Assembly (NCBI GenBank): GCA_028278425.1
Contig: JANQEJ010000037.1
Span: 1-64,000, forward strand
DNA from: Planctomycetota bacterium
Lineage (GTDB): Bacteria; Planctomycetota; UBA1135; GCA-002686595
Direction of reading: 5' to 3'
DNA length: 64,000 nucleotides
The notes under the pieces were generated by a model. That model had not been told where the DNA came from. It saw nothing but the letters and a program-made list of their open reading frames with translations, and did not search any database. The translations under genes were made by a program, and so were the position numbers. Below are positions 20,373-29,830 of this stretch, in pieces; the stretch's first letter is position 1, and each line of letters begins with the position of its first letter.

Positions 20373-22631
20373 ATGTTCGCCGCGCTCGCCGTTGCGCTCC
20401 TCCCCTGGCAGCAGGAGGTCGAGGTGCGCGTGTTTCCCCTGCTCTCGCGGTCCGAACGGGTCGAGCGCGCCGTGCCCACGGCGCGCGGGATCCTGCTCCG
20501 CGTCGACGGACCGGCGGGCGACCTCGAAGTTGGCGCGGTGTCCCACGCGGTCGACCACCAGGTCCTGGTGTCCGGCGGGAAGACCTGGCTCGTCGGCCCG
20601 CCGCGGCTCCCGTCGCGCGCCGACGCCCCGGGCGACCGCAGCGTGCTGCCGGAGCTGGCGCGCCGCGACGGCGTCGCGGTGCCGCTCGAAGACGTCGACC
20701 TCGGCGTTCCACCGAACCTCCCGGAGAACGCCCGGATGGTCGCCATCGCGGCGGACGGGAGCGTCGAGCTCCGGGCTCCCTCCACCACCTCCCCCACCCA
20801 CCCAGGGCGTTGGGTCGACCAGCTCTTCCTCGCCTCGGTGACACCTCTTGCCGCGGAAAGCTTCACGACACAGGAAGTCCTCACCGCCCGCCCGCGCGAC
20901 GGCAGCGGGACCGAGCTTCGGCTCGCGACGCCGGAGGCGCGCGAGGGGAAGACCTGGACGTTCGTCGTGCGCTCCCGTCCGGGCGCCGGACCGCGGCCGG
21001 CGGTCCACCGGAGCGGCTCGGAGCCCGAGGCGGGCTTCCTGCGCGACGTGGCGGCCGAGCTCGGCGCGGGATGGAGCCACCTGGAGGGACCCGACGAGCA
21101 GCTCGACATCCGCCCGACGATGGGACCGGGCGCGGCGTGGGGCGACGTGGACGCGGACGGGTGGGTCGACCTGTACCTCGTTCAGGGCGCGGGGCGCGAA
21201 GGGTGCGAGCCGATCCAGAACCGCCTGCTGCTGAACCGCGGCGGCGACGGGTTCGTGGACGCGACCGGCTCGCACGGGGGCGGCGACGACGGCGCCGGCA
21301 TGGGCGCGCTCTTCCTCGACGCGGACGGCGACGGCTTCCTCGACCTCTACGTGGCAAACTACGGCGTCGACGCGCTCTTCGCGAACGACGGGCACGGCAA
21401 GCTCGCGGACGTCACGGCGGCGGCCGGCGTCACGGCCAACCTCTGGAGCGCCGGCGTGGCCGCGAGCGACTACGACGCGGACGGCGATCTCGACCTCTAC
21501 GTCACGAGCTACCTGCGCTACGACGAGAGCCTCATGCCGCACGAGGACGAGCTCGAGCGCTACCGGCGCGAGGACCCGGTCGCGATGCTGCCGTTCGCGT
21601 TTCCGGGGGAGCGCAACGTGCTCCTGCGCAACGACGTGCAGGACGGTCCGCTGCGCTTCGTCGACGTCGCCGAGGAAAAGAAGCTCCGCGACGAGATCGG
21701 GCGCGGCATGCAACCCGTGTTCTGGGATTTCGACCGCGACCGGGACGACGACCTCTACGTCGCCAACGACGTGTCGTACAACCTGCTCTGGCGCAACGAG
21801 GGCGACGCGACCTTCCGCGACGTCTCCTTCTCCACCGGGATGGACGACCCGCGCGGCGGGATGGGCGTCGCGATCGGCGACGTCGAGGGCGACGGGGACG
21901 AGGACCTCTTCCTGACCAACTGGCAGCTTGAGGCGAACGCGCTCTACGCCAACAACCTGATCTCGCACCGAAGCCAGCGGCACCGTGTCGCCACCTTCCG
22001 CGACGTCATCGTGCCCTCCGGCCTCGGCGCCTTCGGCGTCGGCTTCACGTCCTGGGGTTGCGAGCTCTTCGACGCCGAGTGCGACGGCGACCTCGACCTC
22101 TTCGTCGCCAACGGCTACACGAGCCCCGACTACGAGAGCACGGGCATCTGCGTCGGCCAGCCCAACCACTTCTTCCGAAACGACGGCGAGGGACGCTTCG
22201 CGGACGCGTCCGGCGACGCCGGAGCCGCGCTCGCCCGGCCGCTGCCGTCGCGCTGCGCGGTCGCGTGCGACTTCGACCGCGACGGCGACGTCGACCTCGT
22301 CGTGACGGCCAACAACGGACCGGTGCAGCTCCTGCGCAACGAGCTCCCGACCGACCGAAAGGGGGCGTGGCTCTTGGTCCGGCTTCGGGGCGCGGGGCGC
22401 AACACCCACGCGATCGGCGCCGAGGTGACGATCCGCGCCGGCGAGCTGCTCCTCCGCCGCACGCTGCGCGCGGGGACGAGCTACCTCGGCGGCAACCCGC
22501 CGGAGCTCCATTTCGGCTTGGGAGAGGTCGCCGGAGTCGACTCGCTCACCGTACGCTGGCCGTCGGGCCGGGAGAGCATGCACCCGATCGCGGCGATCAA
22601 CACCCTGGTGACGCTGGAGGAGCCGGAGTAG
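20373..22631 (+). CDS. CRTAC1-family FG-GAP/ASPIC-UnbV repeat protein
   Basis: A 752-residue, probably secreted protein. After a short hydrophobic start there is a 200-residue region of unknown fold, then about seven FG-GAP/VCBS repeats with calcium-binding DxDxDGxxD loops (DVDADGWVD, DADGDGFLD, DYDADGDLD, DFDRDRDDD, DVEGDGDED, DAECDGDLD, DFDRDGDVD), and a C-terminal ASPIC/UnbV domain (NTHAIGAEVTIRAG to LTVRWPSG). Such proteins fold as beta-propellers and are abundant in planctomycetes; their ligands are mostly unknown. The N-terminal signal peptide is weak. It lies between the FetAB-like pair and the cytochrome bd genes. Confidence 0.88.
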   Translation: MFAALAVALLPWQQEVEVRVFPLLSRSERVERAVPTARGILLRVDGPAGDLEVGAVSHAVDHQVLVSGGKTWLVGPPRLPSRADAPGDRSVLPELARRDGVAVPLEDVDLGVPPNLPENARMVAIAADGSVELRAPSTTSPTHPGRWVDQLFLASVTPLAAESFTTQEVLTARPRDGSGTELRLATPEAREGKTWTFVVRSRPGAGPRPAVHRSGSEPEAGFLRDVAAELGAGWSHLEGPDEQLDIRPTMGPGAAWGDVDADGWVDLYLVQGAGREGCEPIQNRLLLNRGGDGFVDATGSHGGGDDGAGMGALFLDADGDGFLDLYVANYGVDALFANDGHGKLADVTAAAGVTANLWSAGVAASDYDADGDLDLYVTSYLRYDESLMPHEDELERYRREDPVAMLPFAFPGERNVLLRNDVQDGPLRFVDVAEEKKLRDEIGRGMQPVFWDFDRDRDDDLYVANDVSYNLLWRNEGDATFRDVSFSTGMDDPRGGMGVAIGDVEGDGDEDLFLTNWQLEANALYANNLISHRSQRHRVATFRDVIVPSGLGAFGVGFTSWGCELFDAECDGDLDLFVANGYTSPDYESTGICVGQPNHFFRNDGEGRFADASGDAGAALARPLPSRCAVACDFDRDGDVDLVVTANNGPVQLLRNELPTDRKGAWLLVRLRGAGRNTHAIGAEVTIRAGELLLRRTLRAGTSYLGGNPPELHFGLGEVAGVDSLTVRWPSGRESMHPIAAINTLVTLEEPE

Positions 22632-22647
22632 AGGACCGGCGGACGAC

Positions 22648-23925
22648 GTGAGCGACCTACTCGCAGCACGGTGGCTCATGGCGATCTCCCTCGGCTTCCA
22701 CATCCTCTTCGCGGTCGCCGGCATGGCGATGCCGGTGCTGCTGCTGACCGCGGAGCTCGCGTGGCAACGGACGCGCGATCCGGAGTGGATCGAGCTCGCC
22801 GTCCGGTGGGCCAAGGGCACGGCGATCCTCTTCGCCGTCGGCGCGGTCAGCGGCACGGTGCTCTCGTTCGAGCTCGGCCTTCTGTGGCCCGGCTTCATGG
22901 AGCACGGCGCGCTGATCGGCGTGCCGTTCACGTTGGAGGGTTTCGCGTTCTTCTTCGAGGCGATCTTCCTCGGCGTCTACCTCTACGGGCGGGAGCGCAT
23001 CTCCCCGGGGATGCGGGTCTTCTCCGTCGCGGCGATCGCCGCGTCCGGGCTCGCGAGCGGCGTCTTCGTCATGGCGGTCAACGCCTTCATGCAGAGCCCG
23101 GCGGGGATCGACGACCCCGACCCCTGGATCGCCTTCCGCAGCCCGGCCTTTCCCTACCAGGCGGTTCACATGGCCCTGGCGGCCTACCTCTCGGTCGCCT
23201 TCCTCCTCGCCGGGATCCACGCGGCCGGCCTCCTGCGATCGCCGGGGAGCGCCCTCCACCGCAAGGCCTTGAAGATCGCCCTCGCCTTCGCGATCCCGCT
23301 CGCGCCGTTGCAGCTCGTCAGCGGCGACCTGTCGGCCAAGTACGTGGCCGACGACCAGCCGATCAAGTTCGCCGCGATGGAGGCGCACTTCAGGACGGCC
23401 GAGCGCGCGCCGCTGCACGTCGGCGGGCTTCCGGACGTCGAAGCGCGCGAGCTGCGCGGCGCGCTGCCGCTGCCCGGGTTCCTCTCGTTCCTCGCCCACG
23501 GCGACTTCGAGAGCGAGGTCTTAGGCCTCGAGGAGTTCCCCGAGGAGCTCTGGCCCAACGTCACCTTCGTACACGTCGCCTTCGAGGTGATGGTCGTCGC
23601 GGGTGGCGCGATGGTGCTCGCGTCGCTCGTCGCGGCGTTCCTCTGGATCCGGCGGCGGCGAGCGCCGGAGAACCGCTGGTTCCTGCGCGCGCTCGTGCTG
23701 CTCGCGCCCGCCGGCCTGATCGCCACCGAGGCCGGCTGGATGGTGGCCGAGGTCGGGCGGCAGCCGTGGATCATCCGCGGCGTGCTGCGCACCGCCGACG
23801 CCGTGACGACCAACGAGGGCGTGATCTATCCGCTCGTCGGCTTCAGCCTCCTCTACGTGCTGCTCGGCGTCTCCGTCGTCGTGCTGCTGCGCCGACACGT
23901 CTTCGCCGCGGAGGAAGGCCGGTGA
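22648..23925 (+). CDS. cydA: Cytochrome bd ubiquinol oxidase subunit I
   Basis: Heme-bearing subunit of the high-affinity, non-proton-pumping quinol oxidase. The 425-residue protein starts at GTG 22648 and has the first heme-ligand helix (LGFHILF, His18), the conserved FTLEGFAFFFEAIFLG with the paired glutamates near the oxygen site, and GRQPW in the late helices. The short Q-loop region places it in the shorter CIO-like group rather than the long E. coli form. It overlaps cydB by four bases (GTGA). Such oxidases support growth at low oxygen and under oxidative stress. Confidence 0.95.
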   Translation: MSDLLAARWLMAISLGFHILFAVAGMAMPVLLLTAELAWQRTRDPEWIELAVRWAKGTAILFAVGAVSGTVLSFELGLLWPGFMEHGALIGVPFTLEGFAFFFEAIFLGVYLYGRERISPGMRVFSVAAIAASGLASGVFVMAVNAFMQSPAGIDDPDPWIAFRSPAFPYQAVHMALAAYLSVAFLLAGIHAAGLLRSPGSALHRKALKIALAFAIPLAPLQLVSGDLSAKYVADDQPIKFAAMEAHFRTAERAPLHVGGLPDVEARELRGALPLPGFLSFLAHGDFESEVLGLEEFPEELWPNVTFVHVAFEVMVVAGGAMVLASLVAAFLWIRRRRAPENRWFLRALVLLAPAGLIATEAGWMVAEVGRQPWIIRGVLRTADAVTTNEGVIYPLVGFSLLYVLLGVSVVVLLRRHVFAAEEGR

Positions 23926-24884
23926 CCCTCCCCGTCGTCGCGCTCGGGCTGATCGGCTTCGCGATCGTCGTGTACGCGTTGACCGGCGGCGCCGACTTCG
24001 GAGCCGGCGTGTGGCACCTCCTCGCGACGGGACCCCGCGCCAAGGACCAGCGCAAGGCCGTCGCGCAGGCGATCGGCCCGGTGTGGGAGGCGAACCACGT
24101 CTGGATCCTCTTCGCGCTGATTCTCCTCTTCACCTGCTTCCCGGGCGCGTTCGTCGCGATCGCGAGCGAGCTCAACGTCCCGATCACGCTGGTGCTCGGG
24201 GGCATCGTCCTGCGCGGCAGCGCCTTCGTGTTTCGCTCGTACGGGATGCTCGCCGCGACCGGCAAGCTCTGGTGGAACGCGGTGTTCGGCCTGACCAGCG
24301 TGTCCACGCCGCTGTGTCTCGGGATCATGGTCGGCGGCATGAGCGCCGGAGGGGACTGGGCCAGCCCGTTCGCGTTCGCCGTCGGTGTGCTCGCCCTGGT
24401 CATCTTCGCGTTCCTCGCGGCGGTCTATCTCGCGTGCGTGACCGCGGGCGAGCTGCGCGAGGACTTCCGCCGCCGGGCGATCGCCGCCGGCATCCTCGCC
24501 GGCGTCGTGGCCGTCGGCGTGAACCTCCTCGCCGCGGACGCCGCGCCGCGGGTCTACGGCAACCTGACCGACGGCGCGCTGCGGAAGCTCCTCCTGTTCG
24601 GGACGCAGGCCCTCGCGTTGGGCACGCTTGCCGCGCTCTTCCTCCGACGCGTCGCGATCGCACGCTTCGGTGCGATCGTCCAGGTCGCCGCGATCCTCGC
24701 GAGCTGGGGCCTCGCCATGGACGGCACGCTGGTCCTGTCCGAGACCTTCCCGATCGAGGCCGCCGCGTCGCCGCCGGAGGTGCTGCGCACGGCGCTCGCG
24801 ATCTCCGCCGGGGGAGCCGCGCTGCTGACGCCCGCGCTCGTCTACTTGATGCGCGTGTTCAGGGGCGGCGCCTCGCCCGGATAG
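23922..24884 (+). CDS. cydB: Cytochrome bd ubiquinol oxidase subunit II
   Basis: A 320-residue membrane subunit with eight or nine helices, showing ALTGGADFGAGVWHLLA near the start, the conserved IGPVWEANHVWILF and FRSYG. It starts at GTG 23922 overlapping cydA. No small cydX-like gene follows. Its last 43 bases overlap the 3' end of the convergent AhpD-like selenoprotein gene, so the two transcripts are complementary at their ends. Confidence 0.95.
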   Translation: MTLPVVALGLIGFAIVVYALTGGADFGAGVWHLLATGPRAKDQRKAVAQAIGPVWEANHVWILFALILLFTCFPGAFVAIASELNVPITLVLGGIVLRGSAFVFRSYGMLAATGKLWWNAVFGLTSVSTPLCLGIMVGGMSAGGDWASPFAFAVGVLALVIFAFLAAVYLACVTAGELREDFRRRAIAAGILAGVVAVGVNLLAADAAPRVYGNLTDGALRKLLLFGTQALALGTLAALFLRRVAIARFGAIVQVAAILASWGLAMDGTLVLSETFPIEAAASPPEVLRTALAISAGGAALLTPALVYLMRVFRGGASPG

Positions 24885-25444
24885 GGATCCATCTCGGGCT
24901 CCATCTCGACGTGCACCGCGTCGGCCACGCGGTTGATGTAGTTGAAGTAGGAGACCACCTGGATGGCGTCGTGAATCCCGACGTCGTCGAAGCCGGCGTT
25001 CCGCAGCGCCTCGACGTCGAGCTCCGTCATCTTCCAGGGCGTCCGCGTCAGCTTCTCGGCGTACGCACAGAGCGCGTAGTCCGCCTTCGCCAGGTCCGCG
25101 CGCCGCCAGTCGGTGGAGATCGCGTGGACGAACCGGTCGCGCTCCTCGTCGCTCAGGTCGGAGACCTCGTCCCGGAGGTCCCAGGCGTGCGCCTGGATTC
25201 AGTAGTGGCACTCGTTGGTGACGCTGACGACGACCGCCAGCATCTCGCGCTGCCGGCGCGAGAGCGAGCTGCGCCCGAACATCGCGCGCTTGTAGAGCTC
25301 CATCGAGGCCTCGAGCGTCGGCGGCGTGAGGCTCATCACGCGCAGGATCCCGAACACGCGCCCGGCGCGCTTCTTCGCGGCGTCGTAGATCTTCGCGAGG
25401 AGCCCCTCGGCGTCCTCGGGCGAAACGGTGCGAATCCAGGCCAA
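24842..25444 (-). CDS. AhpD/CMD-family selenoprotein (CxxU), TGA at 25199-25201 read as Sec
   Basis: Read through one in-frame TGA, this is a 200-residue peroxidase-related protein of the AhpD/carboxymuconolactone decarboxylase superfamily. The start MAWIRTV, the LSRRQREMLAVVVS helix and the late SYFNYINRVADAV are typical. The active site reads Glu78-Cys79-His-Tyr-Sec82-Ile-Gln-Ala-His86, exactly the E-C-x-x-C-x-x-x-H pattern with Sec at the second Cys. The 118 codons after the TGA stay open and family-like. TTG 25444 is the only start codon after an upstream in-frame TAG. AhpD-like selenoproteins are known from marine metagenome surveys. Peroxide or thiol-disulfide activity is inferred. Confidence 0.8.
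25161..25182 (-). promoter_or_regulatory. Candidate bacterial SECIS hairpin of the AhpD-like gene
   Basis: On the minus strand GGGACCTC (25182-25175) pairs with GAGGTCTC (25168-25161), eight pairs with one G-U, around the six-base loop CGGGAC with G in second place. The loop begins 25 bases after the TGA, within the bacterial SECIS range. A second perfect hairpin, CCAGGC-GCAC-GCCTGG, lies between the TGA and this one but is too close to the TGA. Confidence 0.55.
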
Positions 25445-25513
25445 GGCGGCACCGTAGGGGCCGCCCTACGGTTTCGTCAAGTGTCGCCGCGTCTCGGCCG
25501 ATAACCCCAGGCG

Positions 25514-25801
25514 ATGGACTCTGAACCCTACGAGAGCTTGTCGGAGGAGCCGGAGGAGCGGAAGCACGACCACGGCTACCACCAGGTGGCGGACAAGGTC
25601 GGCCTCGTCCCCAACGTCCGCATGAAGGACAACCTGATCCAGGGGATCACCTGCCTCACCTTCGCGCTGCTCGCCGGCCTGGTCGGCGGCGTCACCACCG
25701 GACACGGGATGGGCATCCTGAGCGGCTGCCTGCTCGGACTGATCATCGGCGGCTTCGTCAGCGGCGGCGCGCTGATGGTCATCGGCCTCTTCCGCCGGTA
25801 G
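25514..25801 (+). CDS. Small two-helix membrane protein of unknown function
   Basis: A 95-residue protein: an acidic, His-rich cytoplasmic start (about 1-40, with SLSEEPEERKHDHGYH), then two glycine-rich membrane helices (about 43-64 and 66-92) ending in RR. Coding appearance is good (third-position G/C, clear topology), but no family is recognised. It faces the TTG-start AhpD-like gene across a 69-base gap and converges with the next gene, whose stop is one base away. Confidence 0.6.
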   Translation: MDSEPYESLSEEPEERKHDHGYHQVADKVGLVPNVRMKDNLIQGITCLTFALLAGLVGGVTTGHGMGILSGCLLGLIIGGFVSGGALMVIGLFRR

Positions 25802-26260
25802 TTACCTCTTCCGGAACGGCACGTTCTGCACCCACGTCTCGAGCCACGAGGCGTGCCGCCGCTTGATGCCCGCGAGCTCCTCGCAAACGCGCGCGCGCTC
25901 GACGTCGCCCAGCTCGGCGAAATGGGCGCGATACTCGGTGTACCACCGCGCGACGGTGCTCTCGGCGTCCTGGCAGAGCCGCAGCGCGAAGCGCAGCCCG
26001 AAGACCAGCGTCGCGGCGACGATGACCCAGGCGGCGACGCGCCGGCGAAAGCGACCGGCGGGCGGCTTCGCGCCGAGCCCCCGCATCAACGTCCGAACGC
26101 GCTCGACGAGCTCGCGCTCGTCCTCGGCCAGGCGCTCGAGCACGCGCTTCAGCTCGACGTCGCGCGTGCGCCGGCGGAGAAGCGGATAGAGCGCGCGCGC
26201 GCCGAACTCCGAGCGCAGGGCGAGGACCATGTCCTCGAGCAGCGCCCGGTGGTCGGCCAC
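25802..26260 (-). CDS. Hypothetical membrane-anchored helical protein
   Basis: A 152-residue protein starting at GTG 26260. The first 65 residues form helices (RALLEDMVLALRSEFGARAL, KRVLERLAEDERELVERV) that look like a short ferritin- or bacterioferritin-like helical pair but lack an evident iron-binding Glu/His set. A single membrane segment follows (VAAWVIVAATLVFGLRFAL) and then a basic/aromatic C-terminal helix. It begins 4 bases after the stop of the M1 aminopeptidase gene and is probably in its operon. Function unknown. Confidence 0.6.
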   Translation of the reverse strand: MADHRALLEDMVLALRSEFGARALYPLLRRRTRDVELKRVLERLAEDERELVERVRTLMRGLGAKPPAGRFRRRVAAWVIVAATLVFGLRFALRLCQDAESTVARWYTEYRAHFAELGDVERARVCEELAGIKRRHASWLETWVQNVPFRKR

Positions 26261-26264
26261 GCGG

Positions 26265-28766
26265 CTACCCGTCGACGCCGGTGCCGCCGAGGGCGGCCTC
26301 GATGGCGCGTCGCTGCACGCCGTCGAGCGCGCGCGGGTAGTACGCCGCGAGCAGGCGGCGGGACTCGGGGTTGTCGAGCGCCGCGAGCGCCTCGACGGCG
26401 GCGGTGCGGAGACGGTAGGGCTCGCAGTCCAGGAGCTCGCCGATCGCCTTGGCGTTGGCGATGCGCTTCTTCGGGAGCTCGGCGAGCCGCCGCACCGCGA
26501 CGGCGCGCGCGGTCGGCGAGGCCGCCTCGTCGCGCGACCAGCGCAGGAGCTGATCGCGGACGCCGCCGTCGTCGAGCTGCCCGAGGTGGTTCAGCAGGAA
26601 CTCGCGCAACTGGTCGTGGGGCGAGTCGAGGTAGAGCTTGCCGACGATCCAGTCGAAGGCGCCGTCGGGGTCCGCGCTGCACACGAGGCCCGCCGCCGCG
26701 CCCATCGTCGCCCAGCTATAACCGTCGTCGAAGCGCTCGCGCGCGAAGCGTGCCAGGTCCTTGTTCTCGCCCCAGGCCGAGAGCGCCTCGAGCGAGGCGG
26801 TGCGGACCGGCGCCTCGTCGTCGCGCGACGCGGCCTCCTTCAGGCGCTCGCGCGCCTCCAGGCCCTGCGCCTCGCCGAGGGCGTGAGCGGCGGCGGCGCG
26901 GACCCAGGGGCTCGTGTCCTTGCGCAGGCGGTCGACGATCGTCGCGACGCAGAGGTCGTGCTTCTCGGGATCGCGCGTCCGGTCCATCGCGGCGATGCGG
27001 CCGATCGCGCGCATCGCGTCGCGCCTGCCGGTGACGTCGTCGTCCTGCTCGGCGATGGCGATCCACTCCGCCACCGACTTGTTCCAGCGCATCCCCTTCG
27101 GGATCCACGAGCCCTTGTCGAAGCGGACGTAGACCGGCTCCGCCTGGGCGGAGAGCTCGAAGCGCTGCCGGCGGCGCGTCACCTCGATCCGGTGCGCCGC
27201 GACGCCGGTGCGGTCGCGGATCTCGACGGCGACCGGCGTGCGGAAGACCTCCGGCGTGCCGCCGTCGGCCTTCTGAAGCTGTTGAACGTCGAGCTCGACC
27301 ACGCGATCGTCCTCGTCCCACTTCCACTTGACGTCGAACTCCGGATACCCGCGGCGGTAGAACCACTGGTCGAAGAACCAGTCGAGCTCGCGCCCCGAGG
27401 TCTCCTCGACCACGCGGTGGAAGTCCGCCGTCTCCACGTTGCGGTCGGCGAACGCGGCGACGTAGGCGCGCACGCTTTCGCGGAAGGCGTCGTCGCCGAG
27501 CACGAAGCGGAGCGCGTGGAGCCGGACGGCGGCGCCTTCGTACACGTGCTCGTCGAAGAGGTCGCCCGGCTCGCGGTAGCGGTTCCACACGGTGGGCTCG
27601 CGATTCCGGCCGCGGTCGTGCTCCTGGTACGCCTCCTGATACTCGCGCACGTCCGCGCGGAGCTCGTCGACGCCGCGCGACGCCTCGATGTAGAGGAGCT
27701 CGCAGTACGTCGCGAAACCCTCGTTGAGCCAGATGTGCGACCAGTCGTTGCACGTGATCAGGTCGCCGAACCACTGGTGCGCGGCCTCGTGCACGACGAG
27801 GTCGAGCGACTGGTGGTCGCGGTTGCCGCGTTCGTCGTCCAGCGTGAGCGGCGTGAGCGTCGTGGCCGAGATGTTCTCCATCCCGCCCCACGGGAAGTTC
27901 GCGACGCAGGCCTGGCTGTACTTCGAGTACGGGTACCGGACGCCGGTGAAGTCGGAGAGGAACGCGAGCGCCTCGTCCGTCTCGTGGAAGCTCGCCTCCA
28001 TCCAGTCGGCGTACTGTTCCTCGGCCGCGTACCAGAGCTCCACGTCCTCCCAGCTCTCGCGCACGACGTGCAGGTCGCCCGCGACCAGCGTGATCAGGTA
28101 GCACGCGTGCGAGCGGTCCATGCGCCAGTGCTCGGTCCGCCTTCCGTCCGCTTCCGAGGATTCGAGCCGCTCGCCGGCGGCGATCGAGATCCAGGCGGCG
28201 GGCATGGTCACCCGCACCTCGGAGGTCAGCCGGTCGGAGGGGTGGTCGAAGCACGGGAACCAGCCGCGGCTCTCGTCGCACTGGCCCTGGGTGAAGACCT
28301 GGTTCGGGACGCCCCCGCCGTCGTCTCCGGAGAACCAGAGCCCCAGGCGCGGGCGGCCGCGGTAGGAGACCTCGACGGAACCGGCGGCTCCGGCCGCCAG
28401 CGGCTCCGCCAGGTCGATCGCCAAGCGCCCCCCCTCGTGCGCGAAGGTCAGGGGCCGGCCGGCGCCGTCGACCACGCCGCTGACCTCGAGGCCGAGGAGC
28501 TCGAGCTCCAGCACGTCCAGCCCGGCGGTGGTGGAGGCGAAGTCGACGCGGCAGGAGGCCACGATCCCGCGGTCCGCGGGCTGGAGCTCGACGTCGATCG
28601 CGTAGTGCTGGACGTCGAACCCTCGCTCGGGGACCTCGTGGGCCGTGAGCGGCGGGAACTCGACGCGCTCGGGACGCTCGCGGGTGGCGTCGCAGGCGGT
28701 GAGGAACAACCCGAGGGTCGGCGGGACGAGCGACAGGAAACGCATGGCTTGGGTTCGGAAGGACAT
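26265..28766 (-). CDS. M1-family aminopeptidase lipoprotein with HEAT-repeat tail
   Basis: A zinc aminopeptidase of the M1 (gluzincin) family, about 833 residues. It starts with a lipoprotein signal (FLTAC lipobox), then the N-terminal saddle domain, the substrate loop GGMEN (in place of GAMEN), the zinc site HEAAH with the third ligand in NEGFATY, and the later catalytic Tyr region. The C-terminal 270 residues are HEAT-like repeats (for example DTSPWVRAAAAHALGEAQGLEARERL) instead of the usual ERAP-type domain. ATG 28766 is chosen; ATG 28745 would give a neater lipoprotein signal, and TTG 28778 is also open. It would trim peptides in the periplasm or at the surface. Confidence 0.9.
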   Translation of the reverse strand: MSFRTQAMRFLSLVPPTLGLFLTACDATRERPERVEFPPLTAHEVPERGFDVQHYAIDVELQPADRGIVASCRVDFASTTAGLDVLELELLGLEVSGVVDGAGRPLTFAHEGGRLAIDLAEPLAAGAAGSVEVSYRGRPRLGLWFSGDDGGGVPNQVFTQGQCDESRGWFPCFDHPSDRLTSEVRVTMPAAWISIAAGERLESSEADGRRTEHWRMDRSHACYLITLVAGDLHVVRESWEDVELWYAAEEQYADWMEASFHETDEALAFLSDFTGVRYPYSKYSQACVANFPWGGMENISATTLTPLTLDDERGNRDHQSLDLVVHEAAHQWFGDLITCNDWSHIWLNEGFATYCELLYIEASRGVDELRADVREYQEAYQEHDRGRNREPTVWNRYREPGDLFDEHVYEGAAVRLHALRFVLGDDAFRESVRAYVAAFADRNVETADFHRVVEETSGRELDWFFDQWFYRRGYPEFDVKWKWDEDDRVVELDVQQLQKADGGTPEVFRTPVAVEIRDRTGVAAHRIEVTRRRQRFELSAQAEPVYVRFDKGSWIPKGMRWNKSVAEWIAIAEQDDDVTGRRDAMRAIGRIAAMDRTRDPEKHDLCVATIVDRLRKDTSPWVRAAAAHALGEAQGLEARERLKEAASRDDEAPVRTASLEALSAWGENKDLARFARERFDDGYSWATMGAAAGLVCSADPDGAFDWIVGKLYLDSPHDQLREFLLNHLGQLDDGGVRDQLLRWSRDEAASPTARAVAVRRLAELPKKRIANAKAIGELLDCEPYRLRTAAVEALAALDNPESRRLLAAYYPRALDGVQRRAIEAALGGTGVDG

Positions 28767-28836
28767 GGCGCGGCTCAAGTTAGCAAACCGCCGCGCACCG
28801 TTGAGTCGGCGGGATGGATCCTGATGATGAACGCGG

Positions 28837-29775
28837 ATGCTGACCTACCTGTGGCAGAACCAGGAGGAAGCGGCCGCCGAACAGGATCCGCAGGCCGGCG
28901 GGGAGGCGGACTCCGGCGGGTTCTTCTCGATCTTCCAGGAAGGGTTCGAGATCGGCGACACCAGGATCACGCTGGTCAACCTGGTCGTCGCCGTCCTGAT
29001 CGTCATCACGGCGTACCAGATCTCCCGCTTCCTCCAAGGGCTCGTCGAGCAGGGGATGCGCCGGGCGCGGATCGAGCACGAGGGCACGATCGGGACCGTC
29101 CGCCGCCTGATCCACTACACGATCATCGTCGTGGGCTTCCTGACCGCCGTCGGGATGCTCGGGATCAAGCTCGGGACGCTCCTCACCGCCGGCGCGATCT
29201 TCGCCGTCGCGTTCGGCTTCGCGATGCAGAACATCGCGCAAAACTTCGTCTCCGGGCTGATCCTCCTGATCGAGCGCTCGATCAAGCCGAGCGACGTCCT
29301 CGAGGTCGAGGGGAAGATCGTGCGCGTGGTCGAGATGGGCATCCGCTCGACGATCGTCCGCACGCTCGACGACGAGGAGATGATCGTGCCGAACTCGACC
29401 CTGGTGCAGACCACGGTCAAGAACTACACCCTGCGCGACTCGCTCTACCGCGTGCGCGCGATCGTCGGCGTGTCCTACGCCTCCGACATGGACCTCGTCG
29501 CGAAGACCCTGGAGGAGGCCTCGCGCGAGCTCGAGTGGCGCGTCAAGGACCGCGCGCCGCGCATCCACCTGCTCGAGTTCGGCGACAGCTCGGTCGTCTG
29601 GGAAGTCTCGGTGTGGATCCAGAACCCCTGGTTCGCGCCGCGCCAGCTCTCGCGGCTCTACCAGGCCATCTGGTTCGCGCTGAAGGAGAAGGGGATCACG
29701 ATCGCCTTCCCGCAGATGGACCTGCACCTCGACCCGCGGGTGGAGGCGGCCCTCGGGGCGCAGGGCGTTTCCTGA
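28837..29775 (+). CDS. MscS-family mechanosensitive channel
   Basis: A 312-residue small-conductance channel protein. An acidic tail (about 1-30) precedes three membrane helices; the third, pore-lining helix reads TLLTAGAIFAVAFGFAMQNIAQNFVSG, with the Gly/Ala pattern and QN motif of MscS. The cytoplasmic part has RSIKPSDVLEVEGKIVRVVEMGIRST and VPNSTLV, typical of the beta domain. It releases solutes upon hypo-osmotic shock. It is divergent from the aminopeptidase gene with a 70-base gap. Confidence 0.92.
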   Translation: MLTYLWQNQEEAAAEQDPQAGGEADSGGFFSIFQEGFEIGDTRITLVNLVVAVLIVITAYQISRFLQGLVEQGMRRARIEHEGTIGTVRRLIHYTIIVVGFLTAVGMLGIKLGTLLTAGAIFAVAFGFAMQNIAQNFVSGLILLIERSIKPSDVLEVEGKIVRVVEMGIRSTIVRTLDDEEMIVPNSTLVQTTVKNYTLRDSLYRVRAIVGVSYASDMDLVAKTLEEASRELEWRVKDRAPRIHLLEFGDSSVVWEVSVWIQNPWFAPRQLSRLYQAIWFALKEKGITIAFPQMDLHLDPRVEAALGAQGVS

Positions 29776-29830
29776 CGAGCTCCGGACACGCGTACGGCGC
29801 CTCGGCGCAGATGGGGTTGTGCGCGCAACG

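Noticed and set aside
24842-25444. Pseudogene by nonsense mutation (AhpD-like)
   Set aside because: The change hits the one redox Cys, both halves are conserved with no frameshift, and a suitable hairpin follows. Not excluded without genome data.
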